Of a stretch of DNA of 55,730 nt, positions 8,046 to 16,221 are shown piece after piece. Both the position numbers and the translations under genes were made by a program. Each line of letters opens with the position of its first letter. Position 1 is the stretch's first letter. The DNA is taken from NCBI RefSeq assembly GCF_014654615.1, contig NZ_BNBB01000036.1, forward strand, positions 1-55,730, in the 5' to 3' direction. This stretch comes from Streptosporangium violaceochromogenes. Its GTDB lineage: Bacteria; Actinomycetota; Actinomycetes; Streptosporangiales; Streptosporangiaceae. A model generated the notes under the pieces. That model was not told the DNA's origin, did no database searches, and worked only from the letters and a program-made list of their open reading frames with translations.

Positions 8046-8447
8046 CCCCCGCCCCCCGCCGCCCGGCCCCCGATCCGGCGGCGGGGGAGGTTCCCCTGGG
8101 CAAGATGCGCTTCGTCGGCGCCGCCGAGGGCCGCGCCCAGCTGCGGCGGGACACCTGACGCCTCCGCATGCTGCCGGTCTCCGGTCGATGCGCAACCGGA
8201 CCTGGACGTTTCGCCCGCTTACGGAGTCGTGATCGGCGATCCGTCCAGTGGAAGGGACGCTCAGTGGGATCCGCCTCCTCAGCCGGTCATCCGGGAGGGG
8301 CGGGGAGCCGTGGAAGGCGGGTACGTCGCCGAGACCGTACTCGCCAACCGGGGCGAACGGCGTCGCCCCGTTCTCCCATCTTTGGGCACGTGGCCGCCTT
8401 GGCGCGGCCGGGAGCGAAGGCTGTATTCGCGAACGGGATTTACACGG
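8046..8447. other. Gene-free stretch between the pseudogene and the 663-residue protein gene
   Basis: I see no ORF with coding-like codon use or a recognisable product on either strand, and no obvious terminator. The stretch continues the decayed region that starts at about 7400. Confidence 0.4.
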
Positions 8448-10439
8448 TCAGTTGGTGTGGGTGTTGGGGAGGTGGTCGCCCACGTGGCCGATCCAGATCT
8501 TGCCGGTGCTGCCCCCCGAGTCGTCGTGGAAGTGAATCCGGGGGGCCGGGCAGCCGCCTTTCCGGATCTTGATGTGCGCCTCCATCATCACCTTCCCCGA
8601 CGGGTTCACCTCCGGGGGGACGGGGAAGGTCCGTCGCGTGCTGTACTTGCCGTTGGTGTTGACGGTCCGCGACTCGCTCATGGCGACCATGCCGGCCGGG
8701 ATCGTGAGCCCCACGGCGTCCCGGCACCACTCGAAGAAGCCTCCGGAGAACTCGCGCGCCGATCTGGCCTGCGCGAACGCGTCCAGTGCCCGCAGGGCGT
8801 CCCAGGTCTTGGAGGCCCACGCCCGCGCCAGGGTGGGGTAGGTGAGATCGAGCTTCGCGGCCTCGGCGTCGGTGTCGCCGATCTCCAGGTGACGAAGCGT
8901 CTCGCGGGCCATGTTCAGGGCGTCCACGACGCTCGTCGGCTCGAAGGGGGAGTCCTGCGCGGTCAGTCCGAAGGCGGGCTGACCGGCCTCGGCCAGCCTC
9001 GCCTTCAGCCAGCGGACCCGCTCTTCGAGCTTGCGGGCACCCGCGACGGCCTCGGCGTACTCCTGCTGGAGGATCTCGTGCTCGGTCCGGAGGCGCTCGA
9101 TCTCGTCGGCCAGCCGGTCGCCCTCTCCCCGGCTCCAGCCTCCGCTCCCGGCTCCGGCCTCCGTTCCGGTGAAGAGCCGATCACCGGCCCGCCGTGCCAC
9201 GACGATCTCGCGCAGCCCGTCGACGTGGGTGCCGAGAGTGCGCATCTGACGGAGGATCTCGTCGCTCTCCAGGCTGTTGCCCGTCGCCGATGTCGCCAGG
9301 TCGAGCACCGTGTCGAGCTCTCCCCGCAGCTCATTGATCACGGTTCTGGCGACCGTCCGGGCGAGTTCCCCGAAGTCCGGCGGCGAGGGCTCGGCGGGCG
9401 CGGGGGCCGGGGGCGGGGCCGCGGAGGTCTCGGCCGGTTCGGGCATGGGCGTGAGCGCGGGCTGGGGAACGGCGGGCTCGGGGGCGGGCCGCGCGGTCTT
9501 GGCCATCATCCACCGGCGCAGTCCCTCCCGGCCCTGGTCGGCGGGCACCGGTCTGGGGGGCACCGCCTTGGCGATGTCTCCGGGCCCGGCCTTGCCGGCC
9601 AGGAGCATGGAGACGACCCGGTAGGTGCGCTGGACGTCGTCGGGCAGGGGGCGCCGGGTCGTCTCGGCGACGGCGCCGCCCGCGGCCAGGTCGAGCGCCT
9701 TGGTGCCCTGGCGCTGGATCGTCGATCCCCCCATCGGGCGGTGCCGGTAGGGGTGGCTCTCGGCCCCCGGGACGAAGGGCGCCACGTAGGTGCGGATCCC
9801 GCCGTTGAACACGCCGAGGTTGTCGCCGATCGTCTCGTTGAAGCGCTTCTGGGCGCGCAGATCGGCGAAGCGCACGATCACGGCGGCCCCGGCGACCGCG
9901 GCGGCCAGATGGTCGGCCCGCTCCCTGGCCGCCCGCGGCTCCTGGGGGTCCAGCGACACGACGATCACCGGGACCCGGCGGTGGCGCTCGGAGAGCACCG
10001 TGATCAGCCGGTGGACGCCGTCCTCGTCCACCTCGTCGGCGCTGTCGGTCAGATGCACCGCTCCGTCGGTGACACGCGCGGTGCGCAGGTAGCCCTGGAC
10101 GAACCCCGGGGCCTGTGCGGCCCCGGCCTCGCCGACCTCCTCGACCGTGACGACCGTCCACCCCGTCATTCCGGGAACCCGCTCGGCGTAGGTGACCCGG
10201 GTCCGTAGCATCCCCTCCTGCCGTGTCTCCTCAAGGAGGTAGCGGCCGCAGTCGTTTCCGCGCTCCATGCGGAGCCGGGCGCCGTCGGTCTCGAACGTCT
10301 GCGACCGCCCGCCGGGCTCGGGCTCGGGGAGCCCCCTGGTGACGAGCCACTCCCCGAAGGCGCGGCGCAGCCGCAGGGAGATCGGGGTGGTCTTGTCACG
10401 CAGGACGACCTGGTAGAGGCGATTCACGTTCGAGGGCAT
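8448..10439 (-). CDS. Unrecognised 663-residue multidomain protein
   Basis: I cannot assign a function. Residues 1-300 look like a folded alpha/beta region; VPVIVVSLDPQE (156-167) followed by GAAVIVRFADLRAQKRF (184-200) and GVFNGGIRTYVAPFVPG (209-225) suggests alternating strands and helices, and HPYRHRPM (229-236) may be a conserved site. A Pro/Ala-rich linker (316-356) leads to a helical part with a predicted coiled coil (440-485). The C-terminal 75 residues hold RTFPVP, APRIHFHDD and GKIWIGHVGDHLPNTHTN, which look strongly constrained. No signal peptide or membrane segment is seen, so it is probably cytoplasmic. It stands alone between a decayed region and a long spacer. Similar lone proteins exist in actinobacteria as far as I recall, without a known role. 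Confidence 0.8.
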   Translation of the reverse strand: MPSNVNRLYQVVLRDKTTPISLRLRRAFGEWLVTRGLPEPEPGGRSQTFETDGARLRMERGNDCGRYLLEETRQEGMLRTRVTYAERVPGMTGWTVVTVEEVGEAGAAQAPGFVQGYLRTARVTDGAVHLTDSADEVDEDGVHRLITVLSERHRRVPVIVVSLDPQEPRAARERADHLAAAVAGAAVIVRFADLRAQKRFNETIGDNLGVFNGGIRTYVAPFVPGAESHPYRHRPMGGSTIQRQGTKALDLAAGGAVAETTRRPLPDDVQRTYRVVSMLLAGKAGPGDIAKAVPPRPVPADQGREGLRRWMMAKTARPAPEPAVPQPALTPMPEPAETSAAPPPAPAPAEPSPPDFGELARTVARTVINELRGELDTVLDLATSATGNSLESDEILRQMRTLGTHVDGLREIVVARRAGDRLFTGTEAGAGSGGWSRGEGDRLADEIERLRTEHEILQQEYAEAVAGARKLEERVRWLKARLAEAGQPAFGLTAQDSPFEPTSVVDALNMARETLRHLEIGDTDAEAAKLDLTYPTLARAWASKTWDALRALDAFAQARSAREFSGGFFEWCRDAVGLTIPAGMVAMSESRTVNTNGKYSTRRTFPVPPEVNPSGKVMMEAHIKIRKGGCPAPRIHFHDDSGGSTGKIWIGHVGDHLPNTHTN

Positions 10440-11190
10440 GGGTGGGGCATCCAGACTTATGACGGGGCTCGCCGGTGAGGGACTGGCGGCGGGGACGATC
10501 AGACGAGGTCGCTCGGTGAACGCGTGTGCCTGGGCGCGGGAGACACGGGGAGCGCGGGAGGCGTCGGGGGCGCGGTGGGGGCGGGAAGGGCGCGAGCCGC
10601 CGGGGGCCGCGCGGGGGGAGTGCCGGCCGACCTGCGCCCGCGGGCCGGCCGCGGGTTCGCGATGAGGAATGACGTGTGCCGGGAAGAGGACACGGCGGTC
10701 TCCAGGTGTCGGGGAAAGTCATCAGATCACGAACGTGTACGCAGCGTCAGGGAATTGTGCGATTGCCGTGGCTGCCGGCGGCCGGGGCGGTGAAAGCCGT
10801 CGTGAAGGCCGTTGTGAGGCCGTTGCGGAGACCGGCCGCGGAAGCGCCGGGGAGGCTGCGCCGGGACGTTCCCCGTGGCCCGGCCCTGGCCCGTTGCCGA
10901 TGGGGTCCGCCGCGGGGAGGGCCGCCCTGAGGCCGCTCCGTCCCCGTGAAGGGGATGGGGGTACGAGGTCTTCGCGGCCGACTTCCGAGCATTGTCGGGC
11001 ATTTTTATGGAAATAGGGATAAAAATCGCAGTCGATGATATTTCCCCCTGCGGTGCCATTTATTTGCCCTTCTCTCACCCGTTTCTCCGCTTTGTGTCGT
11101 CACTTGCGGGTATCTCGTGGCTGCCGCCGGTTCCGTGGCGGTGCGACGGTCCCGAAGCTATTCGGAAATCACACAGGACATGGGAAATAA
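10440..11190. other. Long intergenic region (751 bases)
   Basis: No convincing gene on either strand: the open frames are low-complexity Arg/Pro/Gly-rich readings without ribosome-binding sites. It should hold the minus-strand promoter of the 663-residue protein gene and, at 10995-11190, an unusually AT-rich leader (for example ATTTTTATGGAAATAGGGAT) that probably drives the small secreted protein gene. Confidence 0.4.
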
Positions 11191-11505
11191 ATGCTTTTTC
11201 GCATGAAAAAAAGGGTGCAACGCCCGATCTTCGGCAGACGCGCCGCGGCGCTGTCCCTGGCGGCGCTGGCGGGCGCTCTCGTGATGTCACCGGGGCCGGC
11301 GCCGGCGGGCGCCGCCACCGGAAGTGCCCGGCACACCGCCGCGTCCCCGGCCGCCGGAGCCCTCCCGGCGTTCCTTTTCTGCGTGGGGACCGACGGGTGC
11401 CGGTGGAGATTCTGCGGACGCTGGGGATATCACCGCCACTGCAATGTCTTCGTTCCCCGGCACGAGCGCCGCCGGTGCTTTCCCGAGTGCCGCCGGCGTC
11501 CCTGA
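11191..11505 (+). CDS. Small secreted cationic six-cysteine protein
   Basis: The 104-residue frame starts with a clear signal peptide: positive MLFRMKKRVQRPIFGRR, a hydrophobic core AAALSLAALAGALVM and a small-residue cleavage region near PAGAATG (39-44). The mature part of about 60 residues ends in a domain with six cysteines (64, 70, 75, 84, 96, 100) and many Arg and His residues, so three disulfides are possible. ATG 11191 has GGGA about six bases upstream; ATG 11203 would give a shorter signal peptide. The family is unknown to me; a secreted antimicrobial or structural peptide would fit, but that is only a guess. The AT-rich leader sets it apart from its surroundings. Confidence 0.6.
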   Translation: MLFRMKKRVQRPIFGRRAAALSLAALAGALVMSPGPAPAGAATGSARHTAASPAAGALPAFLFCVGTDGCRWRFCGRWGYHRHCNVFVPRHERRRCFPECRRRP

Positions 11506-11594
11506 AGATCACGGGCCGGTCGCGATTTCCCGGGCGGGCGCGGGGTGACCGCGCGGCGGCGGGCGGGAGGACCGCTTACGCGGAAGGACCCCGC

Positions 11595-11626
11595 GCTCCC
11601 CGGGCGCCGGACGGTTCGCGGGGAGC
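11595..11626 (+). terminator. Hairpin after the cysteine-rich protein gene
   Basis: GCTCCCCG (11595-11602) pairs with CGGGGAGC (11619-11626). It lies between the secreted-protein gene and the convergent phosphatase gene. No T-run is present. Confidence 0.35.
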
Positions 11627-11679
11627 GGGCGGTTTCGCGGGAAGCGATGTGATCTCGAAGCGGTGTGGTCTCCGAGGGC

Positions 11680-12162
11680 TCAGCGCGGCCCTGTCAGGCG
11701 GGTGACCAGGTGGGCGGCCAGCCCCTCGCAGGCGGCCTCCACCATCTCCAGCACGCCGACGAAGTCCTCCGGTCCGCCGTAGTAGGGGTCGGGTACCTCG
11801 GCGCCCTCCGGCGCCGCCGGGTCGAACGAGCGCAGCAGCCGGATGTCGGCGCCGGCCGGGGCCCGGCGGCGCAGGGCGCGCAGGTTCTCGCGGTCCATCG
11901 CCAGCACGAGGCCCGTCCGGGCGAACCGGTCGGGCGAGAACGCCGCGGCCCGGTGGGAGGAGCCGTCGTAGCCGTGGTCGGCCAGGGTTTTCGCGGCCCG
12001 TTCGTCCATCGGGCCGCCTTGGTGCCAGTCACTCGTGCCCGCGCTGTCCACCGTCACCAGATCGCCCAGCCCGTGGTCGGCGAGAGATCTCCTCAGCACG
12101 ACCTCGGCCATCGGGGAGCGGCAGATGTTGCCCAGGCACACCAGGCATACGTGGTACCTCAT
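11680..12162 (-). CDS. Low-molecular-weight protein tyrosine phosphatase
   Basis: The 160-residue cytosolic enzyme removes phosphate from phosphotyrosine. The P-loop CLGNICRS has the C-x5-R motif (Cys9, Arg15), and the general acid Asp lies in VPDPYYGG near residue 127. Length matches the family, including the PtpA group of mycobacteria and streptomycetes. I took ATG 12160-12162 as start because the motif then sits at the usual position; the much longer open frame upstream has no coding character. No kinase or exopolysaccharide partner is next to it. Confidence 0.9.
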   Translation of the reverse strand: MRYHVCLVCLGNICRSPMAEVVLRRSLADHGLGDLVTVDSAGTSDWHQGGPMDERAAKTLADHGYDGSSHRAAAFSPDRFARTGLVLAMDRENLRALRRRAPAGADIRLLRSFDPAAPEGAEVPDPYYGGPEDFVGVLEMVEAACEGLAAHLVTRLTGPR

Positions 12163-12389
12163 ACCCCCAAGGATGCCCTCCGCGCGGCCCGGGGGCCGAA
12201 CGCGGTGTCGGCACCCGGGGCCGCCCGGCGGGTGCCGGCCGCGGGAGGCGTGCCGCGCCGCGCCGTGGAAGGAAGCTGAGAAAAGCCGCGAAGGAGCCCC
12301 GGGAGCCCCGGAAACCAGGGGACCTGGAGAGAAAGGCCGTCCGGATCTCTCGACCTGAGGGCCCCGATGGAGCATCCTCGTGTGGAGAG

Positions 12390-12428
12390 TAAGGTTGCCC
12401 TGTCCTAAATTAGGTAAGGCTTCGCAAT
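12390..12428 (+). promoter_or_regulatory. Two tandem DmdR/IdeR-type iron boxes before efeU
   Basis: Site 1 (12390-12408, read on the minus strand) matches 14 of 19 positions of the DtxR/IdeR consensus TTAGGTTAGGCTAACCTAA. Site 2 (12410-12428, plus strand) matches 13 of 19, with a nearly perfect left half TTAGGTAAGGCT. They abut and end about 20 bases before the efeU start, so an iron-loaded repressor would block transcription. Confidence 0.7.
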
Positions 12429-12447
12429 CCTCCCCGGGGAGTCCACG

Positions 12448-13299
12448 GTGTTCGCCAGTTACCTCATCGGCCTGCGAGAGGGCCTTGAGGCGACCCTCGT
12501 CGTCTCCGTCCTCGTGGCCTTCCTCGTCAAGAGCGATCGCAAGGACCGGCTGCCCCAGGTATGGCTCGGGGTCGGCGCCGCCGTCGCGCTCTCGATCGGG
12601 TTCGGGGCCCTGCTCACCTTCACCGCGGCGCATCTGGGGCATCGGCAGCAGGAGCTGTTCGACGCCGTCACGTCCCTGCTGGCGACGGTCTTCGTCACCT
12701 GGATGATCTTCTGGATGCGCCGGGCGGCCCGTTCCCTCTCGGGCGAGCTGCGGGCCCGGCTGACCGACGCCCTGAAGGTGGGTACGGCGGCCGTGGTGCT
12801 CATGGCCTTCCTGGCCGTGGCGCGCGAGGGGCTGGAGACCGCCCTGCTGTTCTTCGCCTCGGTTCAGGGCGCGACCACCACCGCCAGCCCGCTGATCGGC
12901 ATCAGCCTGGGCATCCTCACCTCGGTCGGGATCGGCTGGGGCCTGTATCGCAGCGCGCTGCGCGTCAACCTCACCAAGTTCTTCACCTGGACCGGCCTGC
13001 TGCTGATCCTGGTGGCCGCCGGCATCTTCAAGTACGGCGTGCACGATCTGCAGGAGGCGGGCGTCCTGCCGGGCCTGACCACCTACGCCTTCGACATCGG
13101 CTCCGTGATGCCGGCCGACTCCTGGTACGGCGCGCTGGCGTCAGGGATGTTCAACATCACCCCCCAGCCCAGCGTGCTGGAGACCGTCGCGTGGCTCGCC
13201 TACGCGCTGCCCACCCTCTTCCTCTTCCTGCGTCCCCGGCGCAGGCGTCCCGAGACCTCCCCGACCCTGCCCGCCACCGACCCGCGGCCCGCGGCCTGA
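12448..13299 (+). CDS. efeU: Iron permease of the FTR1/EfeU family
   Basis: The 283-residue membrane protein carries iron across the cytoplasmic membrane as part of the EfeUOB system. It has about seven hydrophobic segments and the two REGLE iron-binding motifs of FTR1 permeases, LREGLEATL at residues 9-17 and AREGLETAL near 126. The start is GTG, after the iron boxes. It is followed by efeO after only 11 bases, then efeB, so the three form one operon. Confidence 0.95.
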   Translation: MFASYLIGLREGLEATLVVSVLVAFLVKSDRKDRLPQVWLGVGAAVALSIGFGALLTFTAAHLGHRQQELFDAVTSLLATVFVTWMIFWMRRAARSLSGELRARLTDALKVGTAAVVLMAFLAVAREGLETALLFFASVQGATTTASPLIGISLGILTSVGIGWGLYRSALRVNLTKFFTWTGLLLILVAAGIFKYGVHDLQEAGVLPGLTTYAFDIGSVMPADSWYGALASGMFNITPQPSVLETVAWLAYALPTLFLFLRPRRRRPETSPTLPATDPRPAA

Positions 13300-13310
13300 A
13301 ACAGGACACC

Positions 13311-14453
13311 ATGCGTAACTCCATCGTCATCGCCGTAGGATTCCTCGCTCTCGCGGGGCTGACCGCCTGCTCGGACGACGGCGCCCCCGCCGCGGGTCCG
13401 GGTGCCCCCACCGGTGCCGCGAAGGGACCGGTCGCCGTGGCGGCAAGCGACACCGAGTGCAAGGTCGCCGCCACCGAGCTCGCCGCGGGCACCTCCACCT
13501 TCGCCATCACCAACGGCGGCAGCAAGGTGACGGAGTTCTACGTCTACGGCGCCGGCGACCGGGTGATGGGCGAGGTGGAGAACATCGTGCCCGGCCTGAC
13601 CCGCGAGGTGATCGTGGAACTGCCGGCCGGCGTCTACGAGACCGCCTGCAAACCGGGCATGACCGGCAAGGGCATCCGGGGCCCGCTGAAGGTGACCGGC
13701 GAGCACAAGCCGCTCAGCGGCGACGCCAAACTGGCCGAGGCGACCGCGGGCTACAAGCGCTACATCAAGTCCCAGAGCCAGACACTGCTGGCCAAGACCC
13801 GGGAGTTCGTCGACGCCGTGAAGGCGGGCGACATCGCCAAGGCCAAGGCCCTCTATCCGGTCTCACGAACCTACTGGGAGCGGATCGAGCCGGTGGCGGA
13901 GATCTTCGGCGACCTGGACCCCGCGATCGACGCGCGTGAGAACGACGTGGCCGAGGGGGAGAAGTGGACCGGCTTCCACAAGATCGAGAAAGACCTCTGG
14001 GTGACCAAGGACATCGGCGAGGACGGCCCGATCGCCGACAAGCTGATGGCCGACATCAAGACGATCGTGGAGAAGTCCAACACCGCCGAGCTCTCCCCCG
14101 TCCTGCTGGCCAACGGTGCCAAGGGCCTGCTCGACGAGGTCGCCTCCGGGAAGATCACCGGCGAGGAGGACCGCTACTCCCACACCGACCTTTGGGACTT
14201 CGACGCCAACCTCCAGGGCTCCAAGGCCGCCGTCCAGGCGCTCAGGCCGGTCCTGGAGGAGCGGGCTCCGGATCTGGTCAAGACGCTCGACGAGAAGTTC
14301 GCCGCGACCGAGGCCGAGCTGGGCGCCCACCGCGACGGCGACGGCTGGAAGCTGCACACCGAGTTGTCCAAAGCGGATCTGAAGAAGCTGTCGGACTCGA
14401 TCAACGCCCTGTCCGAGCCCATCAGCAAGATCGCCGCGATCGTGGTCAAGTAG
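13311..14453 (+). CDS. efeO: Iron-uptake lipoprotein EfeO (cupredoxin plus M75 domain)
   Basis: The 380-residue precursor begins with a lipoprotein signal peptide with lipobox LTAC (Cys20). The mature protein has an N-terminal cupredoxin-like domain (about 45-140, VAATELAAGTSTFAITNGGS) and a C-terminal imelysin/M75 domain with the HxxE metal motif at His223/Glu226 (GFHKIEKDLW). It is thought to bind ferric or ferrous iron outside the membrane and pass it to EfeU. It sits between efeU and efeB in the same iron-regulated operon. Confidence 0.95.
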   Translation: MRNSIVIAVGFLALAGLTACSDDGAPAAGPGAPTGAAKGPVAVAASDTECKVAATELAAGTSTFAITNGGSKVTEFYVYGAGDRVMGEVENIVPGLTREVIVELPAGVYETACKPGMTGKGIRGPLKVTGEHKPLSGDAKLAEATAGYKRYIKSQSQTLLAKTREFVDAVKAGDIAKAKALYPVSRTYWERIEPVAEIFGDLDPAIDARENDVAEGEKWTGFHKIEKDLWVTKDIGEDGPIADKLMADIKTIVEKSNTAELSPVLLANGAKGLLDEVASGKITGEEDRYSHTDLWDFDANLQGSKAAVQALRPVLEERAPDLVKTLDEKFAATEAELGAHRDGDGWKLHTELSKADLKKLSDSINALSEPISKIAAIVVK

Positions 14454-14495
14454 GCGGGGACATCGAAGACGTGCGAGCCCCATGGAGGAGAGCGC

Positions 14496-15764
14496 ATGAG
14501 TGAGCGGATCAGCCGCAGGAAGCTGTTCGGGCTGGGGGCGGCGGGAGTGGCGGCGGCCGGCGCGGGCACGGTGGCCCTGCGCGTGGCGGGGGAGGAGGCG
14601 GGGTCCGCCTCGCCCACCTCCGTCCACGTCGCCGCGCTCTCCGACGCCGTGCCCTTCTACGGTGAGCACCAGGCGGGCATCGTCACCCCGGCCCAGGACC
14701 GGCTGCACTTCGTCGCCTTCGACGTCATCACCGACAAGAGGGCGGAGCTGGTCGAGCTGCTGCAGGAGTGGACGGCCGCCGCCGCCCGCATGACGCAGGG
14801 CAAGGACGCCGGCACCTTCGGCGCCGTCGGAGGGGTTCTGGAGGCTCCGCCGGACGACACAGGGGAGGCACTCGGCCTGCCGGCGTCCGGGCTGACGCTG
14901 ACGGTCGGCTTCGGCGGCTCGCTGTTCGACGACCGGTTCGGGCTGGCGGCGAAGAAGCCGGCGGCCCTGGCCGACCTGCCCAGGTTTCCCGGAGACGCCC
15001 TGCTGCCGGAGATCTCCGGTGGCGACATCTGCGTCCAGGCCTGTGCGAACGACCCGCAGGTCGCCGTGCACGCCATCCGCAACCTGGCCCGCATCGGCTT
15101 CGGGCGCGTCTCGGTGCGCTGGTCCCAGCTCGGCTTCGGCCGTACCTCCTCCACCTCGCGCGCCCAGGCGACCCCCCGCAACCTCATGGGGTTCAAGGAC
15201 GGCACCAACAACCTCAAGCTTGAGGACAAGGCGCTGCTTGAGGACCAGCTCTGGGCCGCCGCGGCCGACGGCCCGGCGTGGATGGCCGGCGGCAGCTACC
15301 TGGTCACCCGGAAGATCCGGATGACCGTCGAGACCTGGGACCGCGCCCCGCTGGCCGAGCAGCAGGAGATCTTCGGCCGTGACAAGGGCGAGGGCGCGCC
15401 GCTGGGAGGGAAGGGGGAGTTCGACCCGATCGACTTCACCCTCAAGGACTCCGCGGGAGAACCCCTCATCAAGGCCGACGCCCACATACGGCTCGCCCAC
15501 CACAGCCACAACGGGGGCGCCCGCCTGCTGCGCCGGGGCTACAACTACGTCGACGGCTCCGACGGCCTGGGCCGCCTGGACGCCGGCCTGTTCTTCATGG
15601 CCTATCAGCGCGACCCGCACCGCCAGTTCGTCCCGATTCAGCTCTCCCTGGCCCGGACGGACCTGCTCAACGAGTACATCAAGCACGTCTCCAGCGGCCT
15701 GTTCGCCTGTCCGGGTGGGGTCCACGACGCCGGAGACCACTGGGGCAGGGCCCTGTTCGCCTGA
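14496..15764 (+). CDS. efeB: Deferrochelatase/DyP-type peroxidase EfeB, Tat-exported
   Basis: The 422-residue haem peroxidase starts with a twin-arginine signal (ISRRKLFGLGAAG), so it is exported folded with its haem. The DyP signature GFKDGTNN, with the catalytic Asp near residue 235, is present, and a His-rich stretch LAHHSHNGG near 330 probably contains the proximal haem ligand. EfeB is thought to oxidise ferrous iron or release iron from haem for EfeO/EfeU. ATG has GGAGGAGAG upstream. Confidence 0.95.
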   Translation: MSERISRRKLFGLGAAGVAAAGAGTVALRVAGEEAGSASPTSVHVAALSDAVPFYGEHQAGIVTPAQDRLHFVAFDVITDKRAELVELLQEWTAAAARMTQGKDAGTFGAVGGVLEAPPDDTGEALGLPASGLTLTVGFGGSLFDDRFGLAAKKPAALADLPRFPGDALLPEISGGDICVQACANDPQVAVHAIRNLARIGFGRVSVRWSQLGFGRTSSTSRAQATPRNLMGFKDGTNNLKLEDKALLEDQLWAAAADGPAWMAGGSYLVTRKIRMTVETWDRAPLAEQQEIFGRDKGEGAPLGGKGEFDPIDFTLKDSAGEPLIKADAHIRLAHHSHNGGARLLRRGYNYVDGSDGLGRLDAGLFFMAYQRDPHRQFVPIQLSLARTDLLNEYIKHVSSGLFACPGGVHDAGDHWGRALFA

Positions 15765-15799
15765 GGTGTCCGCCGAGGGCGCTCCCGAAGGGTTTTCCC

Positions 15800-15822
15800 G
15801 GGCCCCTCTCTTCCGGGGGCCC
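15800..15822 (+). terminator. Hairpin after the efeUOB operon
   Basis: GGGCCCC (15800-15806) pairs with GGGGCCC (15816-15822), about 35 bases after the efeB stop. A T-containing but not uniform tail follows. Confidence 0.4.
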
Positions 15823-15844
15823 TGTTCTCCCGGGGCGCCCGCCG

Positions 15845-15871
15845 CCTCTCGCGCCTCTCGCGCCTCTCGCG
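15845..15871. repeat. Three tandem copies of a 9-base unit
   Basis: CCTCTCGCG is repeated three times without change. It lies in the spacer between efeB and the ABC importer genes and codes for nothing. Confidence 0.8.
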
Positions 15872-16221
15872 CTTTCTGTGTCTCTCTGTGCCCCGCGTCT
15901 GCCGGGCCCGCCGGGGCGCGGCCCCGTGCCGTCCCGGTCGCGCCGAGGGGCGGGACGCCTCCCGGCGCATCGGAGATTTTCCGGAGGCCGACAAGATGAT
16001 CCTTTTCTCGGCTGATCCTTTCGCGTGGAGTGCCGTAAGCCCCTGACCTGCGGGGATGCGGGGGCGTTGTGGCGTGCGACAGACGCCGCGAAACGGTGAA
16101 TGAAGGAAAATTACAGAGAACGTATGATGAGTGGAGATTATTGACGCGACTGCTCGCGGGATCGTATGGTCCGGATAACCCCGGGTTCCCGTCCGGCAAA
16201 GACCCCTACACGGAGCGGCTC
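15872..16221. other. Intergenic region ahead of the peptide-type ABC importer
   Basis: No gene is evident. From about 16060 the sequence becomes AT-rich compared with its surroundings (for example AAGGAAAATTACAGAGAACG) and probably holds the promoter and operator of the importer operon. Confidence 0.4.
16096..16115 (+). promoter_or_regulatory. Candidate GTGAA/AAAATT operator before the importer operon
   Basis: GTGAATGAAGGAAAATTACA lies about 105 bases before the binding-protein start. Similar GTGAAA-like AT-rich motifs occur ahead of murQ, the glucosaminidase gene and the kinase gene, so it may be a site for the cluster's RpiR/MurR-like regulator. The match is by eye and loose. Confidence 0.25.

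Noticed and set aside
7173..10208. 1011-codon plus-strand frame
   Set aside because: It runs through thyX, the pseudogene and antisense to the 663-residue protein; codon bias supports the minus-strand gene.
11680..13044. 454-codon extension of the phosphatase frame
   Set aside because: The extra N-terminal part is antisense to efeU and low-complexity; the real start is ATG 12160-12162.
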